From positions 2,985,001 through 3,049,000 of the forward strand of contig NZ_CP023692.1 of assembly GCF_008704935.1 (NCBI RefSeq): a stretch of DNA of 64,000 nt, given 5' to 3'. This DNA is from Streptomyces vinaceus (GTDB lineage: Bacteria; Actinomycetota; Actinomycetes; Streptomycetales; Streptomycetaceae). The notes under the pieces are model-generated. The model worked only from the letters and a program-made list of their open reading frames with translations. It ran no database searches and was not told the origin of the DNA. A program made the translations under genes and the position numbers. Below are positions 15,689-24,319 of the stretch, piece after piece (positions within the stretch are counted from its first letter, which is position 1; every line of letters starts with the position of its first letter).

Positions 15689-16942
15689 GTGTCTGCAAAG
15701 AAGACTGCACTGACGGTCCTTTCCGCCGGCCTGCTGGTCCCCGCGATGCTCGTGGTGCCCGCGCACGCCGCGCCCACCCCGCCCTCGGACGGGAAGGCGC
15801 AGCCGCCCAAGGCGCCCGCGGCGGCCGCGCCGCCGGCGTCGATGTCCACCGTCGGCGGCGCCCTGCTCGGCAAGCCGGGGGTGCAGGTGAACCCGCTGGC
15901 GGGGGCCCCCGCCCTGCCGACGAGCCTGACGGGGCGTTCGTGGATCGTGGCCGACGCCGACACCGGCGAGGTGCTGGCCGCCAACAACGCGCACTGGCGG
16001 CTGCCCCCGGCGTCCACCCTGAAGATGCTCTTCGCGGACACGGTGCTGCCCGGCCTCCCCAAGGACCAGGTCCACAAGGTCACCGAGCAGGAGATGGAGG
16101 GCGTCGGCGCCGGCTCCAGCCTGGTCGGGGTCAAGGAGGACCACGAGTACTCGGTGCACGACCTGTGGCTCGGGGTGTTCCTGCGGTCCGGGAACGACGC
16201 CGTGCACGTGCTGGCCGCCATGAACGGCGGCATCGACAAGACCGTCAAGGACATGCAGGCGCACGCCGAGGAGCTCCAGGCCCTGGACACGCACGTGGTC
16301 TCCCCGGACGGGTACGACGCCCCCGAGCAGGTGTCCAGCGCGTACGACCTCAGCCTCATCGCCCGCTCCGGCCTGCAGAAGCAGGACTTCCGGGAGTACT
16401 GCGGGACGGCCGAGGCGAAGTTCCCGGGGCGCCAGGAGCCCGGGAAGCCCCGGGAGTACTTCGAGATCCAGAACACCAACCGGCTGATGACGGGCTCCGG
16501 CGGGCTCTCCCCGTACAAGGGCATCGCGGGGGTGAAGAACGGGAACACCACGATGGCCGGATCGACCTTCACCGGCGCGGCCCAGCAGGGCAACAAGAAG
16601 CTGCTCGTGACGGTGATGAACCCGGCCGCGGGCGGGCTGAACTCGGTCTACGAGGAGACCGCCGACCTCTTCGACTGGGGCTTCGCGGCGATCGGCAAGG
16701 TCAAGCCGGTGGGCGAGCTGGTCCCGCCGAAGAGCGCGGACACCTCCTCGCTGGGCTCCCCCGCCCAGTCGCACGAGAAGAACCCCTCGGCGGCCGGTGC
16801 GGGTGCGGGGGGCGGTGTCGGCACCGCGCTCGGGGTCGCGGGCGGGGCGCTGGCCGTGATCGCGGGCGGGGCGTACGCGGTCAACCGGCGCTGGCCGCGG
16901 GGCCCGCGCGGCCGCCGCACCGGCGGCGGCCACACGTCCTAG
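15689..16942 (+). CDS. D-alanyl-D-alanine carboxypeptidase (penicillin-binding, serine type)
   Basis: This 417-residue peptidoglycan enzyme trims the terminal D-Ala of stem peptides. It has a signal peptide (TALTVLSAGLLVPAMLVVPA, then HAAP). The catalytic SxxK motif is in PPASTLKML near residue 110, and the SxN motif is in LRSGNDAVHV. The third motif reads KNG (GIAGVKNGNTT) where KTG is usual. A C-terminal transmembrane helix (GVAGGALAVIAGGAYAV) and basic tail anchor it outside the membrane. GTG 15689 starts the signal peptide; upstream in-frame starts would add a non-coding-looking stretch. Confidence 0.9.
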   Translation: MSAKKTALTVLSAGLLVPAMLVVPAHAAPTPPSDGKAQPPKAPAAAAPPASMSTVGGALLGKPGVQVNPLAGAPALPTSLTGRSWIVADADTGEVLAANNAHWRLPPASTLKMLFADTVLPGLPKDQVHKVTEQEMEGVGAGSSLVGVKEDHEYSVHDLWLGVFLRSGNDAVHVLAAMNGGIDKTVKDMQAHAEELQALDTHVVSPDGYDAPEQVSSAYDLSLIARSGLQKQDFREYCGTAEAKFPGRQEPGKPREYFEIQNTNRLMTGSGGLSPYKGIAGVKNGNTTMAGSTFTGAAQQGNKKLLVTVMNPAAGGLNSVYEETADLFDWGFAAIGKVKPVGELVPPKSADTSSLGSPAQSHEKNPSAAGAGAGGGVGTALGVAGGALAVIAGGAYAVNRRWPRGPRGRRTGGGHTS

Positions 16943-16970
16943 GCGCCCGACGTCCGGGGCGCCCGACGTC

Positions 16971-17903
16971 CTAGGCGCCCTTGGCCTCCGTGGGCGCGGG
17001 GGCCGCAGGCTCCTGCGGGTCCTGTGCGCCGTCGCCGTTCGCGTCGCCGTCCGCGCCGGCGCGGGTGGCCGTCCAGGCGGAGCAGAACAGCAGCAGCTTC
17101 GCCATCAGGTTGATCCAGATCAGCAGGGCGACCGGCACGCCGAAGGCCCCGTACATGCTCTTCGCGGCGACCCCGCGCATATAGCCGCTGAGCAGCAGTT
17201 TCAGCAGTTCGAAGCCGGCCGCGCCGATGAGGGCGGCCTGGATGAGCCGGCGGCGCGGCGGTTCGACGCCGGGCAGCAGCGTCAGTACGTACAGCAGGAT
17301 CAGGAAGGCGGCGACGACGCCGACGAGGAAGGCCCCGGCGCGCAGGAGCACGCCGCCCGCGCCGTGCTGGGGCACCCCCAGCCAGCCGCCGAACTTGCCG
17401 ACCGCGCTGGAGCCGAGGATCGAGGCGGCGGCCGAGGCCAGGCCCACGCCGCCGAGGCCGACGAGGACGAGCGCGTCCTTGCCCTTGCGGAGGATGGGGT
17501 TGCCCAGGTCTTCGTCGTCCTTGTCCCACACCGCGCGCAGGCAGTCCCGCATCGAGCCGACCCACCCGATGCCGGTGACGAGCAGCAGGGCCGCGGCGAC
17601 GAGCCCGATCGTGCCGGCGTTGGCGACGAGGCCCTCGATGTCGAGCTGCTCGGAGATGCCGGGGACCTGCTCGGAGAGGTTCTTCTGGAGCCGGTCCAGC
17701 TGGTCCTGGCTGAGCAGCCCCGCGCCGATCGCGGCGGCCACGGTGATCAGGGGGAAGAGGGCGAGGAAACTGATGAAGGTGATCGCGGCGGCGAGCCGGC
17801 TCCAGTGGACGCGGTCGAGGCGTTCGTAGGCGCGCCAGGCGTGGGTCCGCATCAGGCGGAGCACCAGCGGGCCGATCACCGGGAGTTTCGTCAGCCAGTC
17901 CAT
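16971..17903 (-). CDS. YihY/BrkB-family inner membrane protein
   Basis: This 310-residue protein has the family pattern: HAWRAYERLDRVHWSRLAAA leads into the first helix, then GLVAAALLLVTGIGWVGSM, LVGVVAAFLILLYVLTLLPG and YGAFGVPVALLIWINLMAKL. About six transmembrane helices are visible, with a charged Ala/Pro-rich tail. ATG 17903 is preferred over ATG 18008 because the 105 bases between them have poor third-position G+C. Function in actinobacteria is unknown. Confidence 0.85.
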   Translation of the reverse strand: MDWLTKLPVIGPLVLRLMRTHAWRAYERLDRVHWSRLAAAITFISFLALFPLITVAAAIGAGLLSQDQLDRLQKNLSEQVPGISEQLDIEGLVANAGTIGLVAAALLLVTGIGWVGSMRDCLRAVWDKDDEDLGNPILRKGKDALVLVGLGGVGLASAAASILGSSAVGKFGGWLGVPQHGAGGVLLRAGAFLVGVVAAFLILLYVLTLLPGVEPPRRRLIQAALIGAAGFELLKLLLSGYMRGVAAKSMYGAFGVPVALLIWINLMAKLLLFCSAWTATRAGADGDANGDGAQDPQEPAAPAPTEAKGA

Positions 17904-18069
17904 GGGGTCACGGTAAATGAGGGAGCGGAAATAGCCGGGATTGCCGGGTTCGGCCGCTACGGTCGTCGATTGTGACTTTTCGCGAAGTGCTTCCGACGGG
18001 CTGTTCATTCCCCACTCTGGTCCTACGTACGCTCCGCTTCCACGTCCGCAAGACCCTCGGGCCGCTGCG

Positions 18070-18690
18070 TCAGGAGCGCCGTGCCGCGCCGTCGCCCGCG
18101 GGCCCGGCGGCCGGCGCCGCCTCATCGACCGGTGAGCCCGACTGCGCCGGGACCCCGGCGATCGGGCCCGTGCCGAAAGGGTATTCGCGCAGCTTGCGCC
18201 AGACCCCGTCCGAGCCCTGCTCGTAGAGGGCGAAACCGGTGCAGGTCCACTGCGCCTCGTAGTCGGCGAGGGCCGCGAACGCCCGGTCCATCGCCTCCTC
18301 GGAGATCCCGTGGGCGACCGTGACGTGCGGGTGGTACGGGAACGCCAGCTCGCGGTTGAGCGGCCCGTCCGGGTCGCGGACCAGGCCCTGGAGCCGGGTG
18401 CAGCCCGTACCGCCCTCGACGACCTTGACGAAGACGACCGGCGAGAGCGGGCGGAAGGTTCCCGTCCCCTCCAGCCGCATCCGGAAGGGGCCGAAGGCGG
18501 CCGCGACCTCGGCCAGGTGGGCCCGGATCTCCGGCAGCCGGTCCGCCTCCACCTCGGTGGGCGGGACGAGGGTGACATGCGTGGGGATGCCGTGCGCGGC
18601 AGCGTCCCCGAAGCCGGCGCGCAGCTGCTGCAGCCGGCTGCCGTACGGCTCCGGGACCGCGATCGAAACGCCGAGCGTTACGGTCCCCAC
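18070..18690 (-). CDS. 2'-5' RNA ligase / cyclic phosphodiesterase family protein
   Basis: This 206-residue protein has the two HxT motifs of the 2H phosphoesterase superfamily, THVTLVPP near residues 37-44 and HPHVTVAHG in the second half, spaced as in LigT-like proteins. The last 30 residues are Ala/Gly-rich. GTG 18690 is preceded by GGAGGAG at an ideal distance. Substrate is unknown; RNA or nucleotide 2',3'-cyclic phosphates are typical of the family. Confidence 0.85.
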   Translation of the reverse strand: MGTVTLGVSIAVPEPYGSRLQQLRAGFGDAAAHGIPTHVTLVPPTEVEADRLPEIRAHLAEVAAAFGPFRMRLEGTGTFRPLSPVVFVKVVEGGTGCTRLQGLVRDPDGPLNRELAFPYHPHVTVAHGISEEAMDRAFAALADYEAQWTCTGFALYEQGSDGVWRKLREYPFGTGPIAGVPAQSGSPVDEAAPAAGPAGDGAARRS

Positions 18691-18788
18691 GTATGTCTCC
18701 TCCGTCGTCTGGTGTGTACGGGTTGCGTACGGGTCCTGCCGACCCAGTGTGGGGCCAGCACCCCCCGGATTGCCAGGGCCTCCTGGAC

Positions 18789-19802
18789 TCAGTGCTTGGC
18801 GGGCACCAGGCCGAGGCGGTCGTACGCCTGCGCCAGGGTCTCGGCGGCGACCGCGCGGGCCTTCTCCGCTCCCTTGGCCAGGATGGAGTCCAGGGTCTCC
18901 GGGTCGTCCAGGTACTCCTGGGTGCGCTGCTTGAACGGTGTGACGAAATCGACCATCACGCCGGCCAGGTCCGTCTTGAGCGCGCCGTAGCCCTTGCCCT
19001 CGTAGCGGGCTTCGAGGGCGGGGACGGACTCCCCCGTGAGGGTGGAGTAGATCGTGAGCAGGTTGCTGACGCCGGGCTTGTTCTCGGTGTCGAAGCGGAT
19101 CACCGCCTCGGTGTCGGTGACCGCGCTCTTGATCTTCTTCTCGGTGACCTTGGGCTCGTCGAGGAGGTTGATCAGGCCCTTGGGGGAGGACGCGGACTTC
19201 GACATCTTGATCGAGGGGTCCTGGAGGTCGTAGATCTTCGCGACCTCCTTGACGATGTGCGCGGCGGGGACCGTGAAGGTCCGGCCGTAGCGCTGGTTGA
19301 AGCGCTCCGCGAGGTCGCGGGTCAGCTCGATGTGCTGGCGCTGGTCCTCGCCCACGGGTACGGCGTTCGCCTGGTAGAGCAGGATGTCGGCGACCTGGAG
19401 GATCGGGTACGTGAAGAGCCCGACGCTGGCGCTGTTGACGCCGCCCTTGGCGGACTTGTCCTTGAACTGGGTCATCCGGCTGGCCTCGCCGAAGCCGGTG
19501 ATGCAGTTCATGACCCAGCCGAGCTGTGCGTGCTCGGGGACGTGGCTCTGGATGAAGAGCGTGCAGCGGTCCGGGTCGAGGCCGGCGGCGAGCAGCTGGG
19601 CCGCGGAGAGGCGGGTATTGGCGCGCAGGTCCTTCGGATCCTGCGGCATGGTGATCGCGTGCAGGTCGACGACCATGTAGAACGCGTCGTGCGTCTCCTG
19701 GAGGGCGACGTACTGGCGGATGGCTCCGAGGTAGTTCCCGAGGTGGAACGAGCCGGAGGTGGGCTGGATGCCGGAGAGCGCGCGAGGACGATCAGAAGCC
19801 AT
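18789..19802 (-). CDS. trpS: Tryptophan-tRNA ligase
   Basis: This 337-residue class I aminoacyl-tRNA synthetase charges tRNA-Trp. The HIGH-type motif appears as [14 protein letters not shown] near residue 15, and the KMSKS motif is perfect in [19 protein letters not shown] and [14 protein letters not shown] are also typical. ATG 19802. It is a single gene; the 98 bases to the neighbouring 2H-phosphoesterase gene hold no other frame of note. Confidence 0.96.
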   Translation of the reverse strand: MASDRPRALSGIQPTSGSFHLGNYLGAIRQYVALQETHDAFYMVVDLHAITMPQDPKDLRANTRLSAAQLLAAGLDPDRCTLFIQSHVPEHAQLGWVMNCITGFGEASRMTQFKDKSAKGGVNSASVGLFTYPILQVADILLYQANAVPVGEDQRQHIELTRDLAERFNQRYGRTFTVPAAHIVKEVAKIYDLQDPSIKMSKSASSPKGLINLLDEPKVTEKKIKSAVTDTEAVIRFDTENKPGVSNLLTIYSTLTGESVPALEARYEGKGYGALKTDLAGVMVDFVTPFKQRTQEYLDDPETLDSILAKGAEKARAVAAETLAQAYDRLGLVPAKH

Positions 19803-19856
19803 GGCCCCATTCTCTCAGGTACGAGGGCACTGCCGGTCCGCACCCGTCCGCAATCC

Positions 19857-19878
19857 CCCCGGGGCCGGAGCCCCGGGG
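19857..19878 (-). terminator. Hairpin downstream of glyA
   Basis: CCCCGGGGC (19857-19865) pairs with GCCCCGGGG (19870-19878) around a 4-base loop, just past the glyA stop on the minus strand. Confidence 0.6.
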
Positions 19879-19888
19879 AGGGGGCCGG

Positions 19889-21157
19889 TCAGGAGAGCGG
19901 GAGGCCCGGGGCGGGGTGGGCCGCCATGAGGTCCGCGACCTCCGCGCGGATCGCGGCGAGGGCCGCCTCGTCCTGCTTCGCGGCGGCGTCCACGGCCCGG
20001 GAGATCCACTCGGCCACCACCGGCATGTGGCCGGTGCCCAGGCCCCGCGAGGTCAGCGACGGCGTGCCGATGCGGATGCCCGACGGGTCGAACGGCTTGC
20101 GCGGGTCGAACGGGACCGTGTTGTAGTTCACGACGATCCCCGCGCGGTCCAGCGCCTTGGCCGCCACCTTGCCCGGCACCCCCCGCGAGGTGAGGTCCAT
20201 CAGGATCAGGTGGTTGTCCGTACCGCCCGACACCAGGTCGAAGCCCCGCTCCAGCAGCGCCGCCGCCAGGGCCTTGGCATTGGCGACGACCGCGTGCGCG
20301 TACGTGACGAACGACGGCTGCGCCGCCTCGTGCAGGGCCACCGCGATGCCCGCGGTCGTCTGGTTGTGCGGACCTCCCTGGAGGCCCGGGAAGACCGCCT
20401 TGTCGATGGCCTTCGCGTGCTCCTCCTTGCACATCAGCATCGCGCCCCGGGGGCCGCGCAGCGTCTTGTGCGTGGTCGTGGAGACGACGTCCACGTGCCC
20501 GACCGGCGAGGGGTGCGCCCCGCCCGCGATCAGGCCGGCGATGTGCGCCACGTCCGCGACGAGGACCGAGCCCGCCTCGCGGGCGATCGAGGAGAACGCC
20601 TCGAAGTCGATCGTGCGCGGCAGCGCCGTACCGCCACAGAAGATGATCTTCGGGCGCTCCGCCAGCGCGAGCTCCCGTACGGCGTCGTAGTCGATCAGGC
20701 CGTCCTCGGCGCGGACCCCGTACTGCACGCCCCGGAACCAGGACCCCGTCGCCGAGACCCCCCAGCCGTGCGTCAGGTGGCCGCCCATCGGCAGGGCCAT
20801 GCCCATCACCGTGTCGCCCGGCTCGGCGAAGGCCAGGTACACGGCGAGGTTCGCCGGGGAGCCGGAGTACGGCTGGACGTTGGCGTGGTCCACCCCGAAC
20901 AGGCCCTTCGCCCGCTCGACGGCCAGCGCCTCGACGCGGTCGATGTTCTGCTGGCCCTCGTAGTAGCGGCGGCCGGGGTAGCCCTCGCTGTACTTGTTCT
21001 GCAGCACGGTGCCGGAGGCTTCGAGCACGGCGGCGGACACGTAGTTCTCGCTGGGGATCAGGCGCAGGGTCTGCGCCTGCAAGGTCTCCTCGGCGGCGAC
21101 GAAGGACGCCAGCTCGGGGTCGACCGTGGTCAGGGCGGGGTGGCGGCTCGCGCTCAT
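19889..21157 (-). CDS. glyA: Serine hydroxymethyltransferase
   Basis: This 422-residue PLP enzyme interconverts serine and glycine with tetrahydrofolate and feeds one-carbon units to purine and thymidylate synthesis. The PLP lysine lies in STTTHKTLRGPRGA. Other marks are LIPSENYVS near the N-terminus, NKYSEGYPGRRYYEG, DVAHIAGLIAGG and GTDNHLILMDL. ATG 21157 is preceded by GGAGGAGCC. Upstream at 21195-21281 is a ZTP riboswitch, so expression should respond to 10-formyl-THF shortage through ZTP or ZMP. Confidence 0.96.
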   Translation of the reverse strand: MSASRHPALTTVDPELASFVAAEETLQAQTLRLIPSENYVSAAVLEASGTVLQNKYSEGYPGRRYYEGQQNIDRVEALAVERAKGLFGVDHANVQPYSGSPANLAVYLAFAEPGDTVMGMALPMGGHLTHGWGVSATGSWFRGVQYGVRAEDGLIDYDAVRELALAERPKIIFCGGTALPRTIDFEAFSSIAREAGSVLVADVAHIAGLIAGGAHPSPVGHVDVVSTTTHKTLRGPRGAMLMCKEEHAKAIDKAVFPGLQGGPHNQTTAGIAVALHEAAQPSFVTYAHAVVANAKALAAALLERGFDLVSGGTDNHLILMDLTSRGVPGKVAAKALDRAGIVVNYNTVPFDPRKPFDPSGIRIGTPSLTSRGLGTGHMPVVAEWISRAVDAAAKQDEAALAAIRAEVADLMAAHPAPGLPLS

Positions 21158-21194
21158 GGCGGCTCCTCCGGGGTCGATGTCAGGTCTCGTCCCC

Positions 21195-21281
21195 GCGAGG
21201 CCCAGGCGAGCGGCCCTGTATGCGGTCGTACGCGCACGACTCCCCCGGAGTTGGTTCTCCGTACGCCAGTCGCCGTGCGTA
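21195..21281 (-). ncRNA. ZTP (pfl motif) riboswitch in the glyA leader
   Basis: Read on the minus strand, the leader has a P1 stem CGCACG (21279-21274) pairing with a downstream CGTGCG. The conserved GCGACTGGCG and a hairpin CGGAG-AACCAA-CTCCG lie within it. The conserved GGGGAG precedes the closing strand. After a linker comes the P3 hairpin with CCGCTCGCCTGGGC. These blocks and their order are those of the pfl/ZTP RNA known to precede glyA, folD and purH. The likely expression platform is a GGGGACGA/TCGACCCC hairpin between P3 and the ribosome site. Confidence 0.82.
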
Positions 21282-21433
21282 CCGCCCACCTTAGCGGGCG
21301 GTCCACAAGAAAGGTTTCCCCGTCCGGTATACGAGCGACGTATAGCCGTATACAAGGTGACGTGACGCAGGTGACGCCACCCCCGTCACCCTCGCCCCTC
21401 CATCCCGCCCGCACACCGACGATCGGAGACCCC

Positions 21434-22642
21434 GTGTCGACCACTGCCGAAGCCCTGCACTCCGCCGAGGCGCACAGTGCGCACAACTACCACCCGCTGC
21501 CCGTCGTCGTGGCGTCCGCGGAAGGCGCGTGGATGACCGATGTGGAGGGCCGCCGGTTCCTGGACATGCTCGCCGGCTACTCGGCGCTCAACTTCGGCCA
21601 CGGCAACCGCCGTTTGCTGGACGCGGCCAAGGCGCAGCTGGAGCGGGTCACCCTCACCTCGCGGGCCTTCCACCACGACCGGTTCGCCGACTTCTGCCGC
21701 GAACTGGCCGCGCTGTGCGGCAAGGAGATGGTGCTGCCGATGAACACGGGCGCGGAGGCCGTGGAAACGGCGGTCAAGACCGCCCGCAAGTGGGGCTACG
21801 AGGTCAAGGGCGTGCCGGACGGGCAGGCCAAGATCGTGGTCGCGGCCAACAACTTCCACGGCCGTACGACGACCATCGTGAGCTTCTCCACGGACCACGA
21901 GGCGCGCGACCACTACGGGCCCTACACCCCCGGGTTCGAGATCGTTCCGTACGGGGACCTGACCGCGCTGGCGGAGGCCGTCACCGCGAACACCGTGGCC
22001 GTGCTGCTGGAGCCGATCCAGGGCGAGGCCGGGGTGCTGGTGCCGCCGGCCGGTTACCTGCGGGGCGTGCGGGAGCTCACGCGCGAGCGGAACGTGCTGT
22101 TCATGGCGGACGAGATCCAGTCGGGGCTGGGCCGGACCGGCAGGACCTTCGCGTGCGAGCACGAGGACGTCGTGCCGGACGTGTACATCCTCGGCAAGGC
22201 GCTGGGCGGCGGCGTGGTCCCGGTCTCGGCCGTGATCGCCGACCGGGACGTGCTCGGGGTGTTCCGCCCCGGCGAGCACGGCTCCACCTTCGGCGGCAAC
22301 CCGCTGGCCTGCGCGGTCGCCCTGGAGGTGATCGCGATGCTGCGCACCGGCGAGTACCAGCAGCGCGCCACCGAGCTCGGCGACCACCTGCACCGGGAGC
22401 TGAACCTGCTGGTCGGCGGCGGCGCGGTGACCGCCGTACGCGGGCGGGGGCTGTGGGCGGGCGTCGACATCGACCCGGCGCACGGTACGGGCCGGCAGAT
22501 CTCGGAGGCGCTGATGGAGCGGGGGGTGCTGGTCAAGGACACGCACGGGTCGACGATCCGCATCGCGCCCCCGCTGGTGATCAGCAAGGAGGACCTGGAC
22601 TGGGGCCTGGACCAGCTGCGCGAGGTCCTGGCCGCGGGCTGA
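21434..22642 (+). CDS. rocD: Ornithine aminotransferase
   Basis: This 402-residue class III PLP aminotransferase converts ornithine to glutamate semialdehyde. It shows MNTGAEAVETAVKTARKWGY near the N-terminus, LLEPIQGEAGV, FMADEIQSGLGRTG and the PLP lysine in ILGKALGGG. The set fits RocD rather than ArgD or GabT. GTG 21434 has GGAG upstream. The gene is divergent from glyA across a 276-bp region. AT-rich TATAC-containing sequence at 21336-21353 is a plausible promoter or operator site. Confidence 0.9.
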   Translation: MSTTAEALHSAEAHSAHNYHPLPVVVASAEGAWMTDVEGRRFLDMLAGYSALNFGHGNRRLLDAAKAQLERVTLTSRAFHHDRFADFCRELAALCGKEMVLPMNTGAEAVETAVKTARKWGYEVKGVPDGQAKIVVAANNFHGRTTTIVSFSTDHEARDHYGPYTPGFEIVPYGDLTALAEAVTANTVAVLLEPIQGEAGVLVPPAGYLRGVRELTRERNVLFMADEIQSGLGRTGRTFACEHEDVVPDVYILGKALGGGVVPVSAVIADRDVLGVFRPGEHGSTFGGNPLACAVALEVIAMLRTGEYQQRATELGDHLHRELNLLVGGGAVTAVRGRGLWAGVDIDPAHGTGRQISEALMERGVLVKDTHGSTIRIAPPLVISKEDLDWGLDQLREVLAAG

Positions 22643-22650
22643 CCCGTCCC

Positions 22651-22687
22651 GCCGCCGGGCGCGGCCGGGCCGGCCGCGCCCGGCGGC
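22651..22687. terminator. Bidirectional terminator between convergent rocD and YgiC-like genes
   Basis: A perfect 17-bp G-C-rich inverted repeat (22651-22667 with 22671-22687) has a 3-base loop and sits between two convergent stop codons. Confidence 0.8.
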
Positions 22688-22710
22688 GTCCGGCCGCGCC
22701 CGCGGCGGCG

Positions 22711-23904
22711 CTACAGGATGACGTGGGGCAGGAAGCGGGCGTACTCGTCCGTGACCGGGCCCGACGACTCGCGGATGCCCAGGCCCGCCGCCTCCTCCTC
22801 GACGACCCAGGCGCCGAGCACCACGCGGTTGCCGTCGAAGTCGGGGAGCGGGGCCAGGCCCTGGAAGACGTACGTCTCCCCCTCGGCCGGGGTGAAGGGC
22901 TCGGCGCCGCCCGCCGGGTGCAGGGTGACCCCGGCCCCCTCGCGGCCCAGCAGCGGCTTCGCCGCGTACCCGGTGGTGCCGGCGAGCTCGCGCGGGCCGT
23001 CCAGGTAGGCGGGCAGCAGGTTCGGGTGCTCGGGGAAGAGCTCCCACAGGACGGCCAGCAGCGCCTTGTTGGACAGCAGCATCTTCCACAGCGGCTCGAT
23101 CCAGACGGTGGTGCCGGAGCCGCCGCCGTGGTCGTACGTGCCGAGGACCTGGGGGGCGAAGGGGTCGGTGGCCAGCCATTCCCACGGGTAGAGCTTGAAG
23201 CAGCTGCGGATGAACCCGAGCTTCTGGTCCACGAACCGGCCCGACAGGCCGTCCCAGCCGATCTGTTCGACGGACAGCGCCTCCGTCTCCAGGCCCGCCT
23301 GCTCGGCGGTCTCCTGGAGGTAGGCGACCGTCATCAGGTCCTCGCCGAGCTCGTCGGTCTCGGAGTGCGCGAAGTGCAGCGGGCCGGGCGGCAGCAGTTC
23401 CGCCTGCCGGCGCCAGGCGTCGACGAGCCGCTCGTGGAGGGAGTTCCACTGGTCGGCGCCGGGGAAGCGCTCCTCCATCCAGAACCACTGCGGACTGGCC
23501 GCCTCCACGAGGGAGGTGGGGGTGTCCGCGTTGTACTCCAGCATCTTGGCCGGGCTGCCGGAGCCGTCGTAGCGCAGGTCGAACCGGCCGTAGAGGGAGG
23601 GCTGTTCGGCGCGCCGGCGCCAGGACTCGGCGATCAGCGCGGCCAGCTTCGGGTCGCTGATGCCGAGGTCCGCGAAGCGGTCGTGCTCGACGATGTGCGC
23701 GGCCGCGGCCAGGCACATGGCGTGCAGCTCCTCGACGACGTTCTCCAGCGCCTCCACCTCGGGGAGCGAGAAGGAGTAGTACGCGCTCTCGTCCCAGTAG
23801 GGGCGCAGGGAGTCGTCGGGGTAGCGGGTGAGGGGATAGATCAGCCCCTGCTCCTCGACGGTCTTCTGCCAGTCGGGGCGCGGCTCGATGGTGTGGCGCT
23901 GCAC
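22711..23904 (-). CDS. Glutathionylspermidine synthase-family protein (YgiC-like ATP-grasp)
   Basis: This 397-residue protein has the C-terminal synthetase fold of glutathionylspermidine synthase: YYSFSLPEVEALE, LRYDGSGSPAKMLEYNADTP, FAHSETDELGEDLMTVAYLQ, AKPLLGREGAGVTL and LGAWVVEEEAAGLGIRESSG. It lacks the amidase half found in E. coli Gsp, as YgiC and YjfC do. Streptomyces makes mycothiol rather than glutathione, so the true ligase substrate is unknown. GTG 23904 lies 6 bases after the lipoprotein gene, matching a ygiB-ygiC-like pair. Confidence 0.85.
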   Translation of the reverse strand: MQRHTIEPRPDWQKTVEEQGLIYPLTRYPDDSLRPYWDESAYYSFSLPEVEALENVVEELHAMCLAAAAHIVEHDRFADLGISDPKLAALIAESWRRRAEQPSLYGRFDLRYDGSGSPAKMLEYNADTPTSLVEAASPQWFWMEERFPGADQWNSLHERLVDAWRRQAELLPPGPLHFAHSETDELGEDLMTVAYLQETAEQAGLETEALSVEQIGWDGLSGRFVDQKLGFIRSCFKLYPWEWLATDPFAPQVLGTYDHGGGSGTTVWIEPLWKMLLSNKALLAVLWELFPEHPNLLPAYLDGPRELAGTTGYAAKPLLGREGAGVTLHPAGGAEPFTPAEGETYVFQGLAPLPDFDGNRVVLGAWVVEEEAAGLGIRESSGPVTDEYARFLPHVIL

Positions 23905-23910
23905 GCTGGA

Positions 23911-24234
23911 TCAGCCGCCCGAGGAGCTCTTGTGGCTGCCGCCGATGCCGCCGCGGGTGACGGCGGACTTGTCGAAGCTGCCGCCGCTGACGCGGTTGTT
24001 GCTCGCGACGGAGCCGCCGTAGTAGTAGGAGCCGCGGCCGCCGCTCTTGCACTCCTTGGTGTTCAGCTTCTCCATGGTGGCGCGGTCCGCGCAGCGCTTG
24101 TCGGGCTCGCTGCTGCTGCCGCAGGCCACGAGCGCGGCGGCGAGCAGGCCCATGCCGCCGAGGGCGACGCCGCCGGAGCGCATGCGGCGGCGCGTGGTGT
24201 CGGTCGTTCTGCTGCCCGTACTGCTGTCGTCCAT
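23911..24234 (-). CDS. Small putative lipoprotein, YgiB-like partner
   Basis: This 107-residue protein has a basic N-terminus (TTDTTRRRMRSG) and a lipoprotein-type signal LLAAALVACGSS (lipobox VAC). The mature part has two cysteines (RCADRATMEKLNTKECKSG) and ends in Ser/Gly/Tyr-rich sequence with SAVTRGGIGGSHKSSSGG. The position directly before a YgiC-like gene and the Gly/Ser-rich tail recall E. coli YgiB (DUF1190), but similarity is by eye. ATG 24234; upstream in-frame ATGs at 24303 and 24294 look spurious. Confidence 0.75.
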   Translation of the reverse strand: MDDSSTGSRTTDTTRRRMRSGGVALGGMGLLAAALVACGSSSEPDKRCADRATMEKLNTKECKSGGRGSYYYGGSVASNNRVSGGSFDKSAVTRGGIGGSHKSSSGG

Positions 24235-24319
24235 GGCGGACAGACTAGAACGGGGCGGCGAACCGATGGAATCCGGCCGTCGAAACCCCCTCATGACCTC
24301 CATGACCTAGAGTCGTTTC

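Noticed and set aside
17904..18008. N-terminal extension of the BrkB-like protein from ATG 18008
   Set aside because: Third-position G+C is well below that of the neighbouring genes and the family homology starts at ATG 17903.
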